A model generated the notes under the pieces. It was not told the DNA's origin, did not search any database, and worked only from the letters and a program-made list of their open reading frames with translations. A DNA stretch of 64,000 nt, from NCBI RefSeq assembly GCF_002117125.1, contig NZ_CP019344.1, positions 3,315,277 through 3,379,276 on the forward strand, read 5' to 3'. This DNA is from Nonlabens spongiae (GTDB lineage: Bacteria; Bacteroidota; Bacteroidia; Flavobacteriales; Flavobacteriaceae). A program made the position numbers and the translations under genes. This document shows positions 55,426 through 63,981 of the stretch, in pieces (within the stretch, counting starts at the first letter, position 1; every line of letters begins with the position of its first letter).

Positions 55426-56613
55426 GTGAACATACTTAATCTAATAGGACGAAACAAAAAACTGTTTGAGAAGGATGTACAGGCCTACTCAGACAAGATC
55501 AAAAGTCTTGTTGAAAGTTCAAAATTCCTTGTTCTAGGTGGAGCAGGTTCGATAGGTCAGGCAGTTACTAAAGAGATATTTAAACGCAACCCTCTGAAGC
55601 TTCATGTGGTGGATATTTCTGAAAATAATCTTGTTGAATTGGTTAGGGACTTAAGGAGTTCCCATGGATATATTGATGGTGATTTCAGGACATTTGCTAT
55701 AGATATAGGTTCTTTGGAGTATCATGTATACTTTGAGAATGAGGGTGATTTTGACTATGTTCTGAATTTATCGGCTTTGAAACATGTGCGCAGTGAGAAA
55801 GATCCTTATACTTTGATGCGCATGATTGAAACTAACATCTTCAATACTGAGAAAACAATTGATCAAGCGGTAAGCCTTGGTGCCCAAAAATATTTTTGCG
55901 TTTCCACTGACAAGGCCGCAAATCCCGTGAATCTAATGGGCGCATCTAAACGCATCATGGAAATGTTTTTGATGCAGAGGAGCCAGCAAATCCAGATTTC
56001 CACAGCTCGATTTGCAAATGTAGCATTCTCTGATGGTTCATTGCTGCACGGGTTTAATCAGCGTATCGCTAAAAAACAACCTATAGTAGCGCCACGAGAC
56101 GTTAAAAGATATTTTGTAACTTCACAGGAGTCTGGAGAATTGTGTCTCATGTCTTGCCTATTTGGAGAAAATGGAGACATCTATTTTCCTAAACTCAGTG
56201 AAAACCTGCATTTGATCTCATTTGCTGAAATCGCAAAGAAATATTTAATAGTGATGGGTTATGCACCTTTTGAATGCAGTTCTGAAGATGAGGCGCGGGA
56301 ACTCATTGGAACGCTTCCGGAACAAGGAAAGTGGCCGTGCCTATTTACGCTCAGCGACACCACGGGAGAGAAAGATTTTGAAGAATTTTATACTGATGCT
56401 GAGGTGCTGGACCTTAATACCTATTCAGATCTCGGAGTAATTAAGAATAATCTTGATGTTGAGAAAGAAAAGCTAGAAAAGTTCAAAAATAGAATTGAAC
56501 ATTTCAAAGAAAAGAAGTCATGGACAAAAAAAGACCTTATAGAACTATTTAACCAAATGTTGCCTGAACTTGATCATCAAGAGAAAGGGAAATTTTTAGA
56601 CTCAAAAATGTAA
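55426..56613 (+). CDS. NDP-sugar 4,6-dehydratase (LegB/PseB/CapD type)
   Basis: A 395-residue short-chain dehydrogenase-like enzyme with NAD motif LGGAGSIGQAVT (37-48), then NLSALKHVRSEKDPYTLMRMIETN and STDKAANPVNLMGASKRIMEMF, the dehydratase active-site stretch. It should convert a UDP- or GDP-HexNAc to the 4-keto-6-deoxy sugar, the first step toward nonulosonic acids. It begins with GTG at 55426. Its stop overlaps the aminotransferase start (TAATG). Confidence 0.88.
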   Translation: MNILNLIGRNKKLFEKDVQAYSDKIKSLVESSKFLVLGGAGSIGQAVTKEIFKRNPLKLHVVDISENNLVELVRDLRSSHGYIDGDFRTFAIDIGSLEYHVYFENEGDFDYVLNLSALKHVRSEKDPYTLMRMIETNIFNTEKTIDQAVSLGAQKYFCVSTDKAANPVNLMGASKRIMEMFLMQRSQQIQISTARFANVAFSDGSLLHGFNQRIAKKQPIVAPRDVKRYFVTSQESGELCLMSCLFGENGDIYFPKLSENLHLISFAEIAKKYLIVMGYAPFECSSEDEARELIGTLPEQGKWPCLFTLSDTTGEKDFEEFYTDAEVLDLNTYSDLGVIKNNLDVEKEKLEKFKNRIEHFKEKKSWTKKDLIELFNQMLPELDHQEKGKFLDSKM

Positions 56614-57752
56614 TGAATGAGGTAGTAAGATTTATAAGGGAGGTACACAAACAGAAAGATGGATTTATCCCCTTACATGCTCCTGTTTTTGAAGGTAATG
56701 AGAAACAGTACCTTCTGGATTGCATAGATTCTACTTTTGTCTCTTCGGTAGGAGAATATGTCACAAGATTTGAGGAGCAATTAGCACTCTATACATCGGT
56801 TAAAAAAGCAGTTTCTGTGGTGAATGGTACAGCTGCTTTGCAAGTAGGAATGAGAATAGTAGGCGTCGAAAAAAGTACCGAAGTTATAACGCAAGCATTA
56901 ACTTTTATAGCGACAGCAAATGCCATATCTTATTTAGGAGCAGAGCCTATATTTCTAGACGTAGATGTAGATACCATGGGATTATCCCCTAAGGCTGTTG
57001 GAAGTTTTTTGGAAGAACATGCAGAATTAAGAGAAGAAGCTTGCTACAATAAAACAACGGGAAAAAGAATCAGCGCTTGTGTTCCTATGCATACTTTTGG
57101 TTTTCCGGTACACCTTGATGAATTGTTTAAGATATGTGCTAAATGGAATATACCCATTGTAGAAGATGCTGCTGAGTCATTAGGTAGTTTTTATAAGGGA
57201 CAGCATACGGGTTCATATGGTAAGGTAGGTGCCTTTTCATTTAATGGGAATAAAATTGTGACCAGTGGTGGGGGCGGTGCTTTAGTGAGCAACGATGAAG
57301 CTTTAATGGTTCGTGCCAAACACCTAACTACCACAGCAAAAGTACCGCACTCGTGGGAATATGTGCACGATGAAGTAGGCTATAACTATAGAATGCCAAA
57401 CCTTAATGCGGCACTAGCTTGCGCGCAATTAGAACGCTTAGATGCTTATCTGGCAAATAAGCGCAAACTGGCCCGAGAATACCAAGCATTTTTTGCCGAG
57501 CAGTCTATAAAATTTAGAACAGAAACGCCCAATACCAAAGCCAATTATTGGCTAATGTGTGTAGAACTAGAAGATAAAGCCGAACGTGATGCCTTTTTAA
57601 AAACAACCAATGATGCCGGCGTAATGACGCGCCCCATTTGGCAATTGATGCATCGCTTGCCCATGTTTGCAAACTGCATGACTGACGGTCTTAAAAACTC
57701 AGAGTTTTTTGAAGATAGAATTGTTAATGTACCAAGTAGTTTTAGAGTTTGA
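56613..57752 (+). CDS. LegC-family PLP aminotransferase
   Basis: A 379-residue DegT/DnrJ/EryC1-type aminotransferase. It has PLHAPVFEGNEKQYLLDCID, TFVSSVGEYVTRFEEQLA, and the PLP-lysine context GKVGAFSFNGNKIVTSGGGG. YNYRMPNLNAALACAQLERLD and the end PSSFRV are also typical of the LegC group, which aminates the 4-keto sugar in legionaminic-acid pathways. The start overlaps the dehydratase stop. The usual NeuB and NeuC genes do not follow. Confidence 0.9.
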   Translation: MNEVVRFIREVHKQKDGFIPLHAPVFEGNEKQYLLDCIDSTFVSSVGEYVTRFEEQLALYTSVKKAVSVVNGTAALQVGMRIVGVEKSTEVITQALTFIATANAISYLGAEPIFLDVDVDTMGLSPKAVGSFLEEHAELREEACYNKTTGKRISACVPMHTFGFPVHLDELFKICAKWNIPIVEDAAESLGSFYKGQHTGSYGKVGAFSFNGNKIVTSGGGGALVSNDEALMVRAKHLTTTAKVPHSWEYVHDEVGYNYRMPNLNAALACAQLERLDAYLANKRKLAREYQAFFAEQSIKFRTETPNTKANYWLMCVELEDKAERDAFLKTTNDAGVMTRPIWQLMHRLPMFANCMTDGLKNSEFFEDRIVNVPSSFRV

Positions 57753-58386
57753 TCGAGAAAAACCCCATATTGTTAGTTGGTGGTGGGGGCATTGTGCCTC
57801 TGTTATTGATGTAATTGAATCACAAGGGGCATACCAGATTATTGGTATTGTTGACAAAGAGGAATTTAAAGGTCAACAGCTTTTAGGATATAATTACATA
57901 GGAGAAGATAAAGACTTACCTGATTTAATATCAAAGTTTAAAAATGTTGTTATCACCTTAGGTATGATCAAGAGCAACACCTTAAGGGTGAAATTATTTA
58001 ATTTAACTAAAAGTTTAGGAGCAAATTTTCCTGTAATAAAATCCCCCAGCGCCCATGTTTCAAGGTATTCAAAAATTTCACCAGGAACTGTGGTGATGCA
58101 TCATGCTATAGTTAACTCACATAGCAAAATTGGCGAGAATTGTATAATCAATACAAAAGCATTGATAGAACATGATTGTATAATTGGGAATCACTGTCAT
58201 ATGTCTACCGCCGCAACCGTAAATGGCTCTTGCACTATTGGGGATAACGTAATGATAGGAAGTAATTCTGTTTTGTTAAATGGTGTCAAGGTTATAAGTA
58301 ACACGATAATAGGTGCCGGCGGTGTAGTGGTTAAAAATGTTGATGTGGCTGGAACATTAGTTGGTAACCCAGCTAAAACTCTATAA
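57749..58386 (+). pseudogene. NeuD-like sugar O/N-acyltransferase, frameshifted in a G-tract
   Basis: The N-terminus IEKNPILLVGGGG is in one frame (TTG at 57749 as start, overlapping the LegC stop by 4 bp) and the continuation GHCASVIDVIESQG is in another. Adding one G to the five at 57785-57789 would restore VGGGGHCASVIDVI, the NeuD start. The rest is intact: a PglD-like domain and a left-handed beta-helix (IGENCIINTKALIEHDCIIG ending VGNPAKTL). Either phase variation, decay or a homopolymer sequencing error. Confidence 0.8.
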
Positions 58387-58388
58387 AA

Positions 58389-59462
58389 ATGCAAGGTAAT
58401 ATATCAAAAATTTCCATTGACTCAAATGCTTCTTTACTGGAGGCAATTAAACAGATGGATGTCTTGGATGGCAAGTTGCTCATGGTTACTGACAATGAGA
58501 ACGACTATGTTTCCATCATTAGTATAGGCGATATTCAGCGGTACCTTATCACGCATCAAAATATTGAGGCTAAAGTTACTGATGCATTACGTCAAAACGT
58601 ACGTGTCGCTTCAATCGACGATTCACCCGAACAGATCAAGAATATCATGCTCGAATTTAGAACGGAGTTTATGCCTGTGCTGGATGAAAAAGGTGATTTA
58701 GACCGTGTTATTTTCTGGAAAGACATTTTTGAAGAAAAGCAAACCTTTAATAAGGAAAAAATCAATGTACCTGTAGTTATTATGGCGGGAGGCAAAGGGA
58801 CACGTTTGAAGCCTATAACAAATATCATCCCTAAACCATTGGTACCTGTTGGTGAAAGACCAATAGTTCAAATAATTATGGATCAGTTTTCTGAAATGGG
58901 CACAGAAAATTTTTATATGTCTGTCAACTATAAAGCAGATATGATCCAACAATATTTTGATAAAATAGAGAAACCCTACGCTGTTAATTATTTTGAGGAG
59001 GACAAGCCTTTGGGAACTGCTGGAAGCTTATCTCTGATAAAAAATCAAATTACGGAAACCTTTTTTGTAAGTAATTGTGATATTTTAATTGATCAAGATT
59101 ATGAAGAAGTGTACAAATGGCATAAGAAGAACAAAAACGAGATCACGTCAATAGCGGCTATCAAGAATTATCATATACCCTACGGAACTCTTGAAATAGG
59201 TAGAGATGGATTGCTGGAAAATATGAAGGAAAAGCCTGACCTGACTTTTTTTGTGAACGCTGGAGTTTATATAGTAGAGCCACATTTATTGCATGATATT
59301 CCCAATAATGAATTTTATCACATCACTTATCTTATGGAAAAAGTCAAGCAGCGTGGTGGTAGAGTGGGTGTGTTTCCTGTAAGTGAAGGAAGCTGGATGG
59401 ATATTGGTAACTGGGTTGAATACAATAAAACTCAAGAAATGTTTAAAAAGCGCTTTTCATGA
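58389..59462 (+). CDS. CBS-domain sugar-1-phosphate nucleotidyltransferase (PtmE-like)
   Basis: A 357-residue protein. Residues 1-118 form a CBS pair (ISKISIDSNASLLEAIKQMD, VTDALRQNVRVASIDDSP). Residues 125-357 form a nucleotidyltransferase with VVIMAGGKGTRLKPITNIIPKP and FVSNCDILIDQDY. The CBS-transferase fusion matches PtmE-like guanylyltransferases used for GDP-sugars in legionaminic-acid synthesis. The assignment to that pathway is an inference from neighbours. It is followed by a glycosyltransferase with a 4-bp overlap. A mirrored copy is at 62908-63981. Confidence 0.88.
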   Translation: MQGNISKISIDSNASLLEAIKQMDVLDGKLLMVTDNENDYVSIISIGDIQRYLITHQNIEAKVTDALRQNVRVASIDDSPEQIKNIMLEFRTEFMPVLDEKGDLDRVIFWKDIFEEKQTFNKEKINVPVVIMAGGKGTRLKPITNIIPKPLVPVGERPIVQIIMDQFSEMGTENFYMSVNYKADMIQQYFDKIEKPYAVNYFEEDKPLGTAGSLSLIKNQITETFFVSNCDILIDQDYEEVYKWHKKNKNEITSIAAIKNYHIPYGTLEIGRDGLLENMKEKPDLTFFVNAGVYIVEPHLLHDIPNNEFYHITYLMEKVKQRGGRVGVFPVSEGSWMDIGNWVEYNKTQEMFKKRFS

Positions 59463-60700
59463 GAATTCTCTATGTAGGACACTGCAATGACCTATATATT
59501 GGGTATTTGAATAGAATAGTCAAGAGTAATATTCGTGAAGCCATAACAGGTGTTGTAGATTTAAACTATTCTGGACCTAAGGAGGAGCTGTACGCGAGAA
59601 AAAAGAATTATGATTACTCTTTTTCGCTCAAGCGAAAACATAAAAAGTCAATTTCATCTCCATCTATAAAGGGGTTACTACAATTGCCGAATCGATTTCT
59701 AGTCTCAAACATTTTAAGAGCTCGGTTCAAAGCCATTGTGAAAGAAATAGAGAAGCGTCAAAATCAGCAAGTGATTAGCGCTAGTTATTCTAATATAATT
59801 AGAGAATTCAGGCCAACTCACATTCATGTGCACTACCTAGATAAGAACCGTTTGAAATGGGTCGATTTTGCTCCAGAGGACTGTAAGATAATATTATCGT
59901 TTTGGGGCTCTGACTTGATGACCGTTCCTCGTGGTGTGGGAGAGTATAACGTGCAATATCATGCTTTGAGAAAGGCAAATGTTATAACAACTCAAACACT
60001 AGACTTAAGAACTATACTGCTGAGTAAATATGGTCAGGATCTACAGCCAAGAATTCAGACGCAAACGTTTGACCCATTATTAAACAATAGAGAGATTATA
60101 TCTCAATTGTCAACTGGGGAAAGTCGCAAAAAGTTCAAGCTAAAATATAATATTGATCCAGAGAAACGCTGTATTCAAGTAGGCTACAGCGCTGCTGCTG
60201 GTCAAAATCACATAGCCATTCTTGAGCAAATCAATCAACTACCCGCGGTTCATAAAAATACTATAGCTATTTTAATTCCCTTAAGCTATAATAACACGAA
60301 TGACTATGTATCACTATTGTTGAAAAGAATAGCTACTTATGACTTTCAGATCATTCCTGTTTTAGAATTTCTTCCAGTCGAAGATATGCTTCAAATTGTT
60401 TCTGGATGCGATATTTTTATCTCAATGCGTCAAAATGATGCTCTCAATGCCGCTATGTTGGAATCACTCTATGCTGAAAACCTAGTTATTACCGGAGCAT
60501 GGTTGCCTTATGGTATTTATAGACGTAACTCGATAGGATTTACAGCAGTTGACCGATATGAGGATTTGAAAGGTGAATTGTTGAAAATATTATCTAATTT
60601 CGCGAAAGCGAAAAATGTTACAATAAAAAACAGGCAAAAGCTAGCAAAGCTGTTTGATTCAGAGCAAATTGCGAGCAACTGGTTAAATGTCTATACTTGA
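59459..60700 (+). CDS. Glycosyltransferase (GT4-like)
   Basis: A 413-residue protein with GT-B features. The N-terminal MRILYVGHCNDLYIGYLNRI precedes a middle SFWGSDLMTVPRG. The C-terminal EDMLQIVSGCDIFISMRQND then AALNAAMLESLYAENLVITG is the donor-binding region with the conserved Glu. Donor and acceptor are unknown. It carries a partial palindrome near the end (TTTCGCGAAAGCG, read NFAKAK). It overlaps the previous gene by 4 bp (ATGA). Confidence 0.82.
   Translation: MRILYVGHCNDLYIGYLNRIVKSNIREAITGVVDLNYSGPKEELYARKKNYDYSFSLKRKHKKSISSPSIKGLLQLPNRFLVSNILRARFKAIVKEIEKRQNQQVISASYSNIIREFRPTHIHVHYLDKNRLKWVDFAPEDCKIILSFWGSDLMTVPRGVGEYNVQYHALRKANVITTQTLDLRTILLSKYGQDLQPRIQTQTFDPLLNNREIISQLSTGESRKKFKLKYNIDPEKRCIQVGYSAAAGQNHIAILEQINQLPAVHKNTIAILIPLSYNNTNDYVSLLLKRIATYDFQIIPVLEFLPVEDMLQIVSGCDIFISMRQNDALNAAMLESLYAENLVITGAWLPYGIYRRNSIGFTAVDRYEDLKGELLKILSNFAKAKNVTIKNRQKLAKLFDSEQIASNWLNVYT
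60598..60610. repeat. Partial palindrome in glycosyltransferase gene
   Basis: TTTCGCGAAAGCG, 13 of 16 bases, encoding part of NFAKAK; its mirror at 61760-61772 belongs to the right arm. Confidence 0.55.
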
Positions 60701-60705
60701 AAAAA

Positions 60706-61131
60706 ATGAAAGAAATAACTGTTGCTATAATAGGCTGTGGCCGAATTGCCCAGCGCCACGCTCAACACATTAATAATACAGAAGGGCTAAATCTAGTAGC
60801 TGTTTGCGATATTGACGAAAATAAAGCAAAAGAACTAGGAGCGGAATATTCAGTACCTCACATAAAAAACGCCGGTGATTTATTCAAAATCGAGGATATT
60901 GATGTCGTAGCGATTTGCACGCCTAATGGACATCACGCTGAGCATTCAATAAGTGCTTTAAAGGCAGGTAAACATGTTCTTTGTGAGAAACCTATGGCTA
61001 TTTCAGTCCACGATTGTGGCGAAATGATCAAAACAGCTGAAAAGTATAACAAGCGCCTATTTGTTATCAAACAAAATAGGTTTAACCCACCTGTTGCGGC
61101 AGTCAAGAAGGCTATTGAAGAAATAAACTAG
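60706..61131 (+). CDS. Gfo/Idh/MocA-family dehydrogenase, N-terminal part, cut at the junction
   Basis: ATG 60706 (MKEITVAIIGCGRIAQRHAQ) is preferred over a TTG at 60697. The NAD-binding domain GCGRIAQRHAQHI, VAICTPNGHHAEHSISALKAG and KHVLCEKPMAI are complete up to EAVKKAIEE. The frame then ends at TAG because one A is missing (61121-61123) and the sequence turns back on itself. The minus-strand copy reads about 38 residues further, so the real gene is longer. Confidence 0.85.
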   Translation: MKEITVAIIGCGRIAQRHAQHINNTEGLNLVAVCDIDENKAKELGAEYSVPHIKNAGDLFKIEDIDVVAICTPNGHHAEHSISALKAGKHVLCEKPMAISVHDCGEMIKTAEKYNKRLFVIKQNRFNPPVAAVKKAIEEIN

Positions 61132-61664
61132 GTAAAAAGGGTTCCACCATCTAATTCTTTAGTACCCTTCCAGCTATTATGATAGTAATTTTCATTACGG
61201 TTCCAGAAACAAGATAACTGGACGCTATTGATTTTACCTAGTTTATTTTCTTCAATAGCCTTCTTGACTGCCGCAACAGGTGGGTTAAACCTATTTTGTT
61301 TGATAACAAATAGGCGCTTGTTATACTTTTCAGCTGTTTTGATCATTTCGCCACAATCGTGGACTGAAATAGCCATAGGTTTCTCACAAAGAACATGTTT
61401 ACCTGCCTTTAAAGCACTTATTGAATGCTCAGCGTGATGTCCATTAGGCGTGCAAATCGCTACGACATCAATATCCTCGATTTTGAATAAATCACCGGCG
61501 TTTTTTATGTGAGGTACTGAATATTCCGCTCCTAGTTCTTTTGCTTTATTTTCGTCAATATCGCAAACAGCTACTAGATTTAGCCCTTCTGTATTATTAA
61601 TGTGTTGAGCGTGGCGCTGGGCAATTCGGCCACAGCCTATTATAGCAACAGTTATTTCTTTCAT
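61128..61664 (-). CDS. Inverted copy of the Gfo/Idh/MocA dehydrogenase, longer partial
   Basis: Identical to the 60706-61131 product up to KKAIEE, then continues ENKLGKINSVQLSCFWNRN to GGTLFT before a TAG created by the junction. This copy shows the correct frame; normal family members run to about 310-350 residues, so roughly half is missing. If the inverted repeat is an artefact, this is the same gene as the plus-strand copy. Confidence 0.75.
   Translation of the reverse strand: MKEITVAIIGCGRIAQRHAQHINNTEGLNLVAVCDIDENKAKELGAEYSVPHIKNAGDLFKIEDIDVVAICTPNGHHAEHSISALKAGKHVLCEKPMAISVHDCGEMIKTAEKYNKRLFVIKQNRFNPPVAAVKKAIEENKLGKINSVQLSCFWNRNENYYHNSWKGTKELDGGTLFT
61138..61231. other. 94-bp spacer at the centre of the inverted repeat
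   Basis: This non-palindromic centre is read on the minus strand as KINSVQLSCFWNRNENYYH and further dehydrogenase residues (KELDGGTLF), so it is the true continuation of the Gfo/Idh gene. At the junction GGTAAAA is shared by both sides (61131-61137 and, in complement, 61232-61238). Confidence 0.75.
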
Positions 61665-61669
61665 TTTTT

Positions 61670-62911
61670 TCAAGTATAGACATTTAACCAGTTGCTCGCA
61701 ATTTGCTCTGAATCAAACAGCTTTGCTAGCTTTTGCCTGTTTTTTATTGTAACATTTTTCGCTTTCGCGAAATTAGATAATATTTTCAACAATTCACCTT
61801 TCAAATCCTCATATCGGTCAACTGCTGTAAATCCTATCGAGTTACGTCTATAAATACCATAAGGCAACCATGCTCCGGTAATAACTAGGTTTTCAGCATA
61901 GAGTGATTCCAACATAGCGGCATTGAGAGCATCATTTTGACGCATTGAGATAAAAATATCGCATCCAGAAACAATTTGAAGCATATCTTCGACTGGAAGA
62001 AATTCTAAAACAGGAATGATCTGAAAGTCATAAGTAGCTATTCTTTTCAACAATAGTGATACATAGTCATTCGTGTTATTATAGCTTAAGGGAATTAAAA
62101 TAGCTATAGTATTTTTATGAACCGCGGGTAGTTGATTGATTTGCTCAAGAATGGCTATGTGATTTTGACCAGCAGCAGCGCTGTAGCCTACTTGAATACA
62201 GCGTTTCTCTGGATCAATATTATATTTTAGCTTGAACTTTTTGCGACTTTCCCCAGTTGACAATTGAGATATAATCTCTCTATTGTTTAATAATGGGTCA
62301 AACGTTTGCGTCTGAATTCTTGGCTGTAGATCCTGACCATATTTACTCAGCAGTATAGTTCTTAAGTCTAGTGTTTGAGTTGTTATAACATTTGCCTTTC
62401 TCAAAGCATGATATTGCACGTTATACTCTCCCACACCACGAGGAACGGTCATCAAGTCAGAGCCCCAAAACGATAATATTATCTTACAGTCCTCTGGAGC
62501 AAAATCGACCCATTTCAAACGGTTCTTATCTAGGTAGTGCACATGAATGTGAGTTGGCCTGAATTCTCTAATTATATTAGAATAACTAGCGCTAATCACT
62601 TGCTGATTTTGACGCTTCTCTATTTCTTTCACAATGGCTTTGAACCGAGCTCTTAAAATGTTTGAGACTAGAAATCGATTCGGCAATTGTAGTAACCCCT
62701 TTATAGATGGAGATGAAATTGACTTTTTATGTTTTCGCTTGAGCGAAAAAGAGTAATCATAATTCTTTTTTCTCGCGTACAGCTCCTCCTTAGGTCCAGA
62801 ATAGTTTAAATCTACAACACCTGTTATGGCTTCACGAATATTACTCTTGACTATTCTATTCAAATACCCAATATATAGGTCATTGCAGTGTCCTACATAG
62901 AGAATTCTCAT
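61670..62911 (-). CDS. Inverted copy of the glycosyltransferase
   Basis: Same 413-residue protein as at 59459-60700, in mirror orientation. Count as one gene unless the duplication is confirmed. Confidence 0.7.
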   Translation of the reverse strand: MRILYVGHCNDLYIGYLNRIVKSNIREAITGVVDLNYSGPKEELYARKKNYDYSFSLKRKHKKSISSPSIKGLLQLPNRFLVSNILRARFKAIVKEIEKRQNQQVISASYSNIIREFRPTHIHVHYLDKNRLKWVDFAPEDCKIILSFWGSDLMTVPRGVGEYNVQYHALRKANVITTQTLDLRTILLSKYGQDLQPRIQTQTFDPLLNNREIISQLSTGESRKKFKLKYNIDPEKRCIQVGYSAAAGQNHIAILEQINQLPAVHKNTIAILIPLSYNNTNDYVSLLLKRIATYDFQIIPVLEFLPVEDMLQIVSGCDIFISMRQNDALNAAMLESLYAENLVITGAWLPYGIYRRNSIGFTAVDRYEDLKGELLKILSNFAKAKNVTIKNRQKLAKLFDSEQIASNWLNVYT

Positions 62912-63981
62912 GAAAAGCGCTTTTTAAACATTTCTTGAGTTTTATTGTATTCAACCCAGTTACCAATATCCATCCAGCTTCCTTCACTTACAGGAAACAC
63001 ACCCACTCTACCACCACGCTGCTTGACTTTTTCCATAAGATAAGTGATGTGATAAAATTCATTATTGGGAATATCATGCAATAAATGTGGCTCTACTATA
63101 TAAACTCCAGCGTTCACAAAAAAAGTCAGGTCAGGCTTTTCCTTCATATTTTCCAGCAATCCATCTCTACCTATTTCAAGAGTTCCGTAGGGTATATGAT
63201 AATTCTTGATAGCCGCTATTGACGTGATCTCGTTTTTGTTCTTCTTATGCCATTTGTACACTTCTTCATAATCTTGATCAATTAAAATATCACAATTACT
63301 TACAAAAAAGGTTTCCGTAATTTGATTTTTTATCAGAGATAAGCTTCCAGCAGTTCCCAAAGGCTTGTCCTCCTCAAAATAATTAACAGCGTAGGGTTTC
63401 TCTATTTTATCAAAATATTGTTGGATCATATCTGCTTTATAGTTGACAGACATATAAAAATTTTCTGTGCCCATTTCAGAAAACTGATCCATAATTATTT
63501 GAACTATTGGTCTTTCACCAACAGGTACCAATGGTTTAGGGATGATATTTGTTATAGGCTTCAAACGTGTCCCTTTGCCTCCCGCCATAATAACTACAGG
63601 TACATTGATTTTTTCCTTATTAAAGGTTTGCTTTTCTTCAAAAATGTCTTTCCAGAAAATAACACGGTCTAAATCACCTTTTTCATCCAGCACAGGCATA
63701 AACTCCGTTCTAAATTCGAGCATGATATTCTTGATCTGTTCGGGTGAATCGTCGATTGAAGCGACACGTACGTTTTGACGTAATGCATCAGTAACTTTAG
63801 CCTCAATATTTTGATGCGTGATAAGGTACCGCTGAATATCGCCTATACTAATGATGGAAACATAGTCGTTCTCATTGTCAGTAACCATGAGCAACTTGCC
63901 ATCCAAGACATCCATCTGTTTAATTGCCTCCAGTAAAGAAGCATTTGAGTCAATGGAAATTTTTGATATATTACCTTGCAT
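62908..63981 (-). CDS. Inverted copy of the CBS-nucleotidyltransferase
   Basis: Same 357-residue protein as at 58389-59462, in mirror orientation. The bases after its start up to the edge match the end of the NeuD-like gene. Confidence 0.7.
   Translation of the reverse strand: MQGNISKISIDSNASLLEAIKQMDVLDGKLLMVTDNENDYVSIISIGDIQRYLITHQNIEAKVTDALRQNVRVASIDDSPEQIKNIMLEFRTEFMPVLDEKGDLDRVIFWKDIFEEKQTFNKEKINVPVVIMAGGKGTRLKPITNIIPKPLVPVGERPIVQIIMDQFSEMGTENFYMSVNYKADMIQQYFDKIEKPYAVNYFEEDKPLGTAGSLSLIKNQITETFFVSNCDILIDQDYEEVYKWHKKNKNEITSIAAIKNYHIPYGTLEIGRDGLLENMKEKPDLTFFVNAGVYIVEPHLLHDIPNNEFYHITYLMEKVKQRGGRVGVFPVSEGSWMDIGNWVEYNKTQEMFKKRFS

Larger units (their letters stand above)
58370..61137 (+). repeat. 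Left arm of large inverted repeat
   Basis: 2768 bp that reappear in reverse complement at 61232-64000. Position x on the left maps to 122370-x on the right. The only difference I found is one A fewer at about 61121-61123, close to the junction. Confidence 0.9.

Noticed and set aside
59621..59645. CGCTCAAGCG-type inverted repeat in the glycosyltransferase gene as another palindrome copy
   Set aside because: It shares only the outer arms with the 16-bp motif and lacks the TTTCGCGAAA core.
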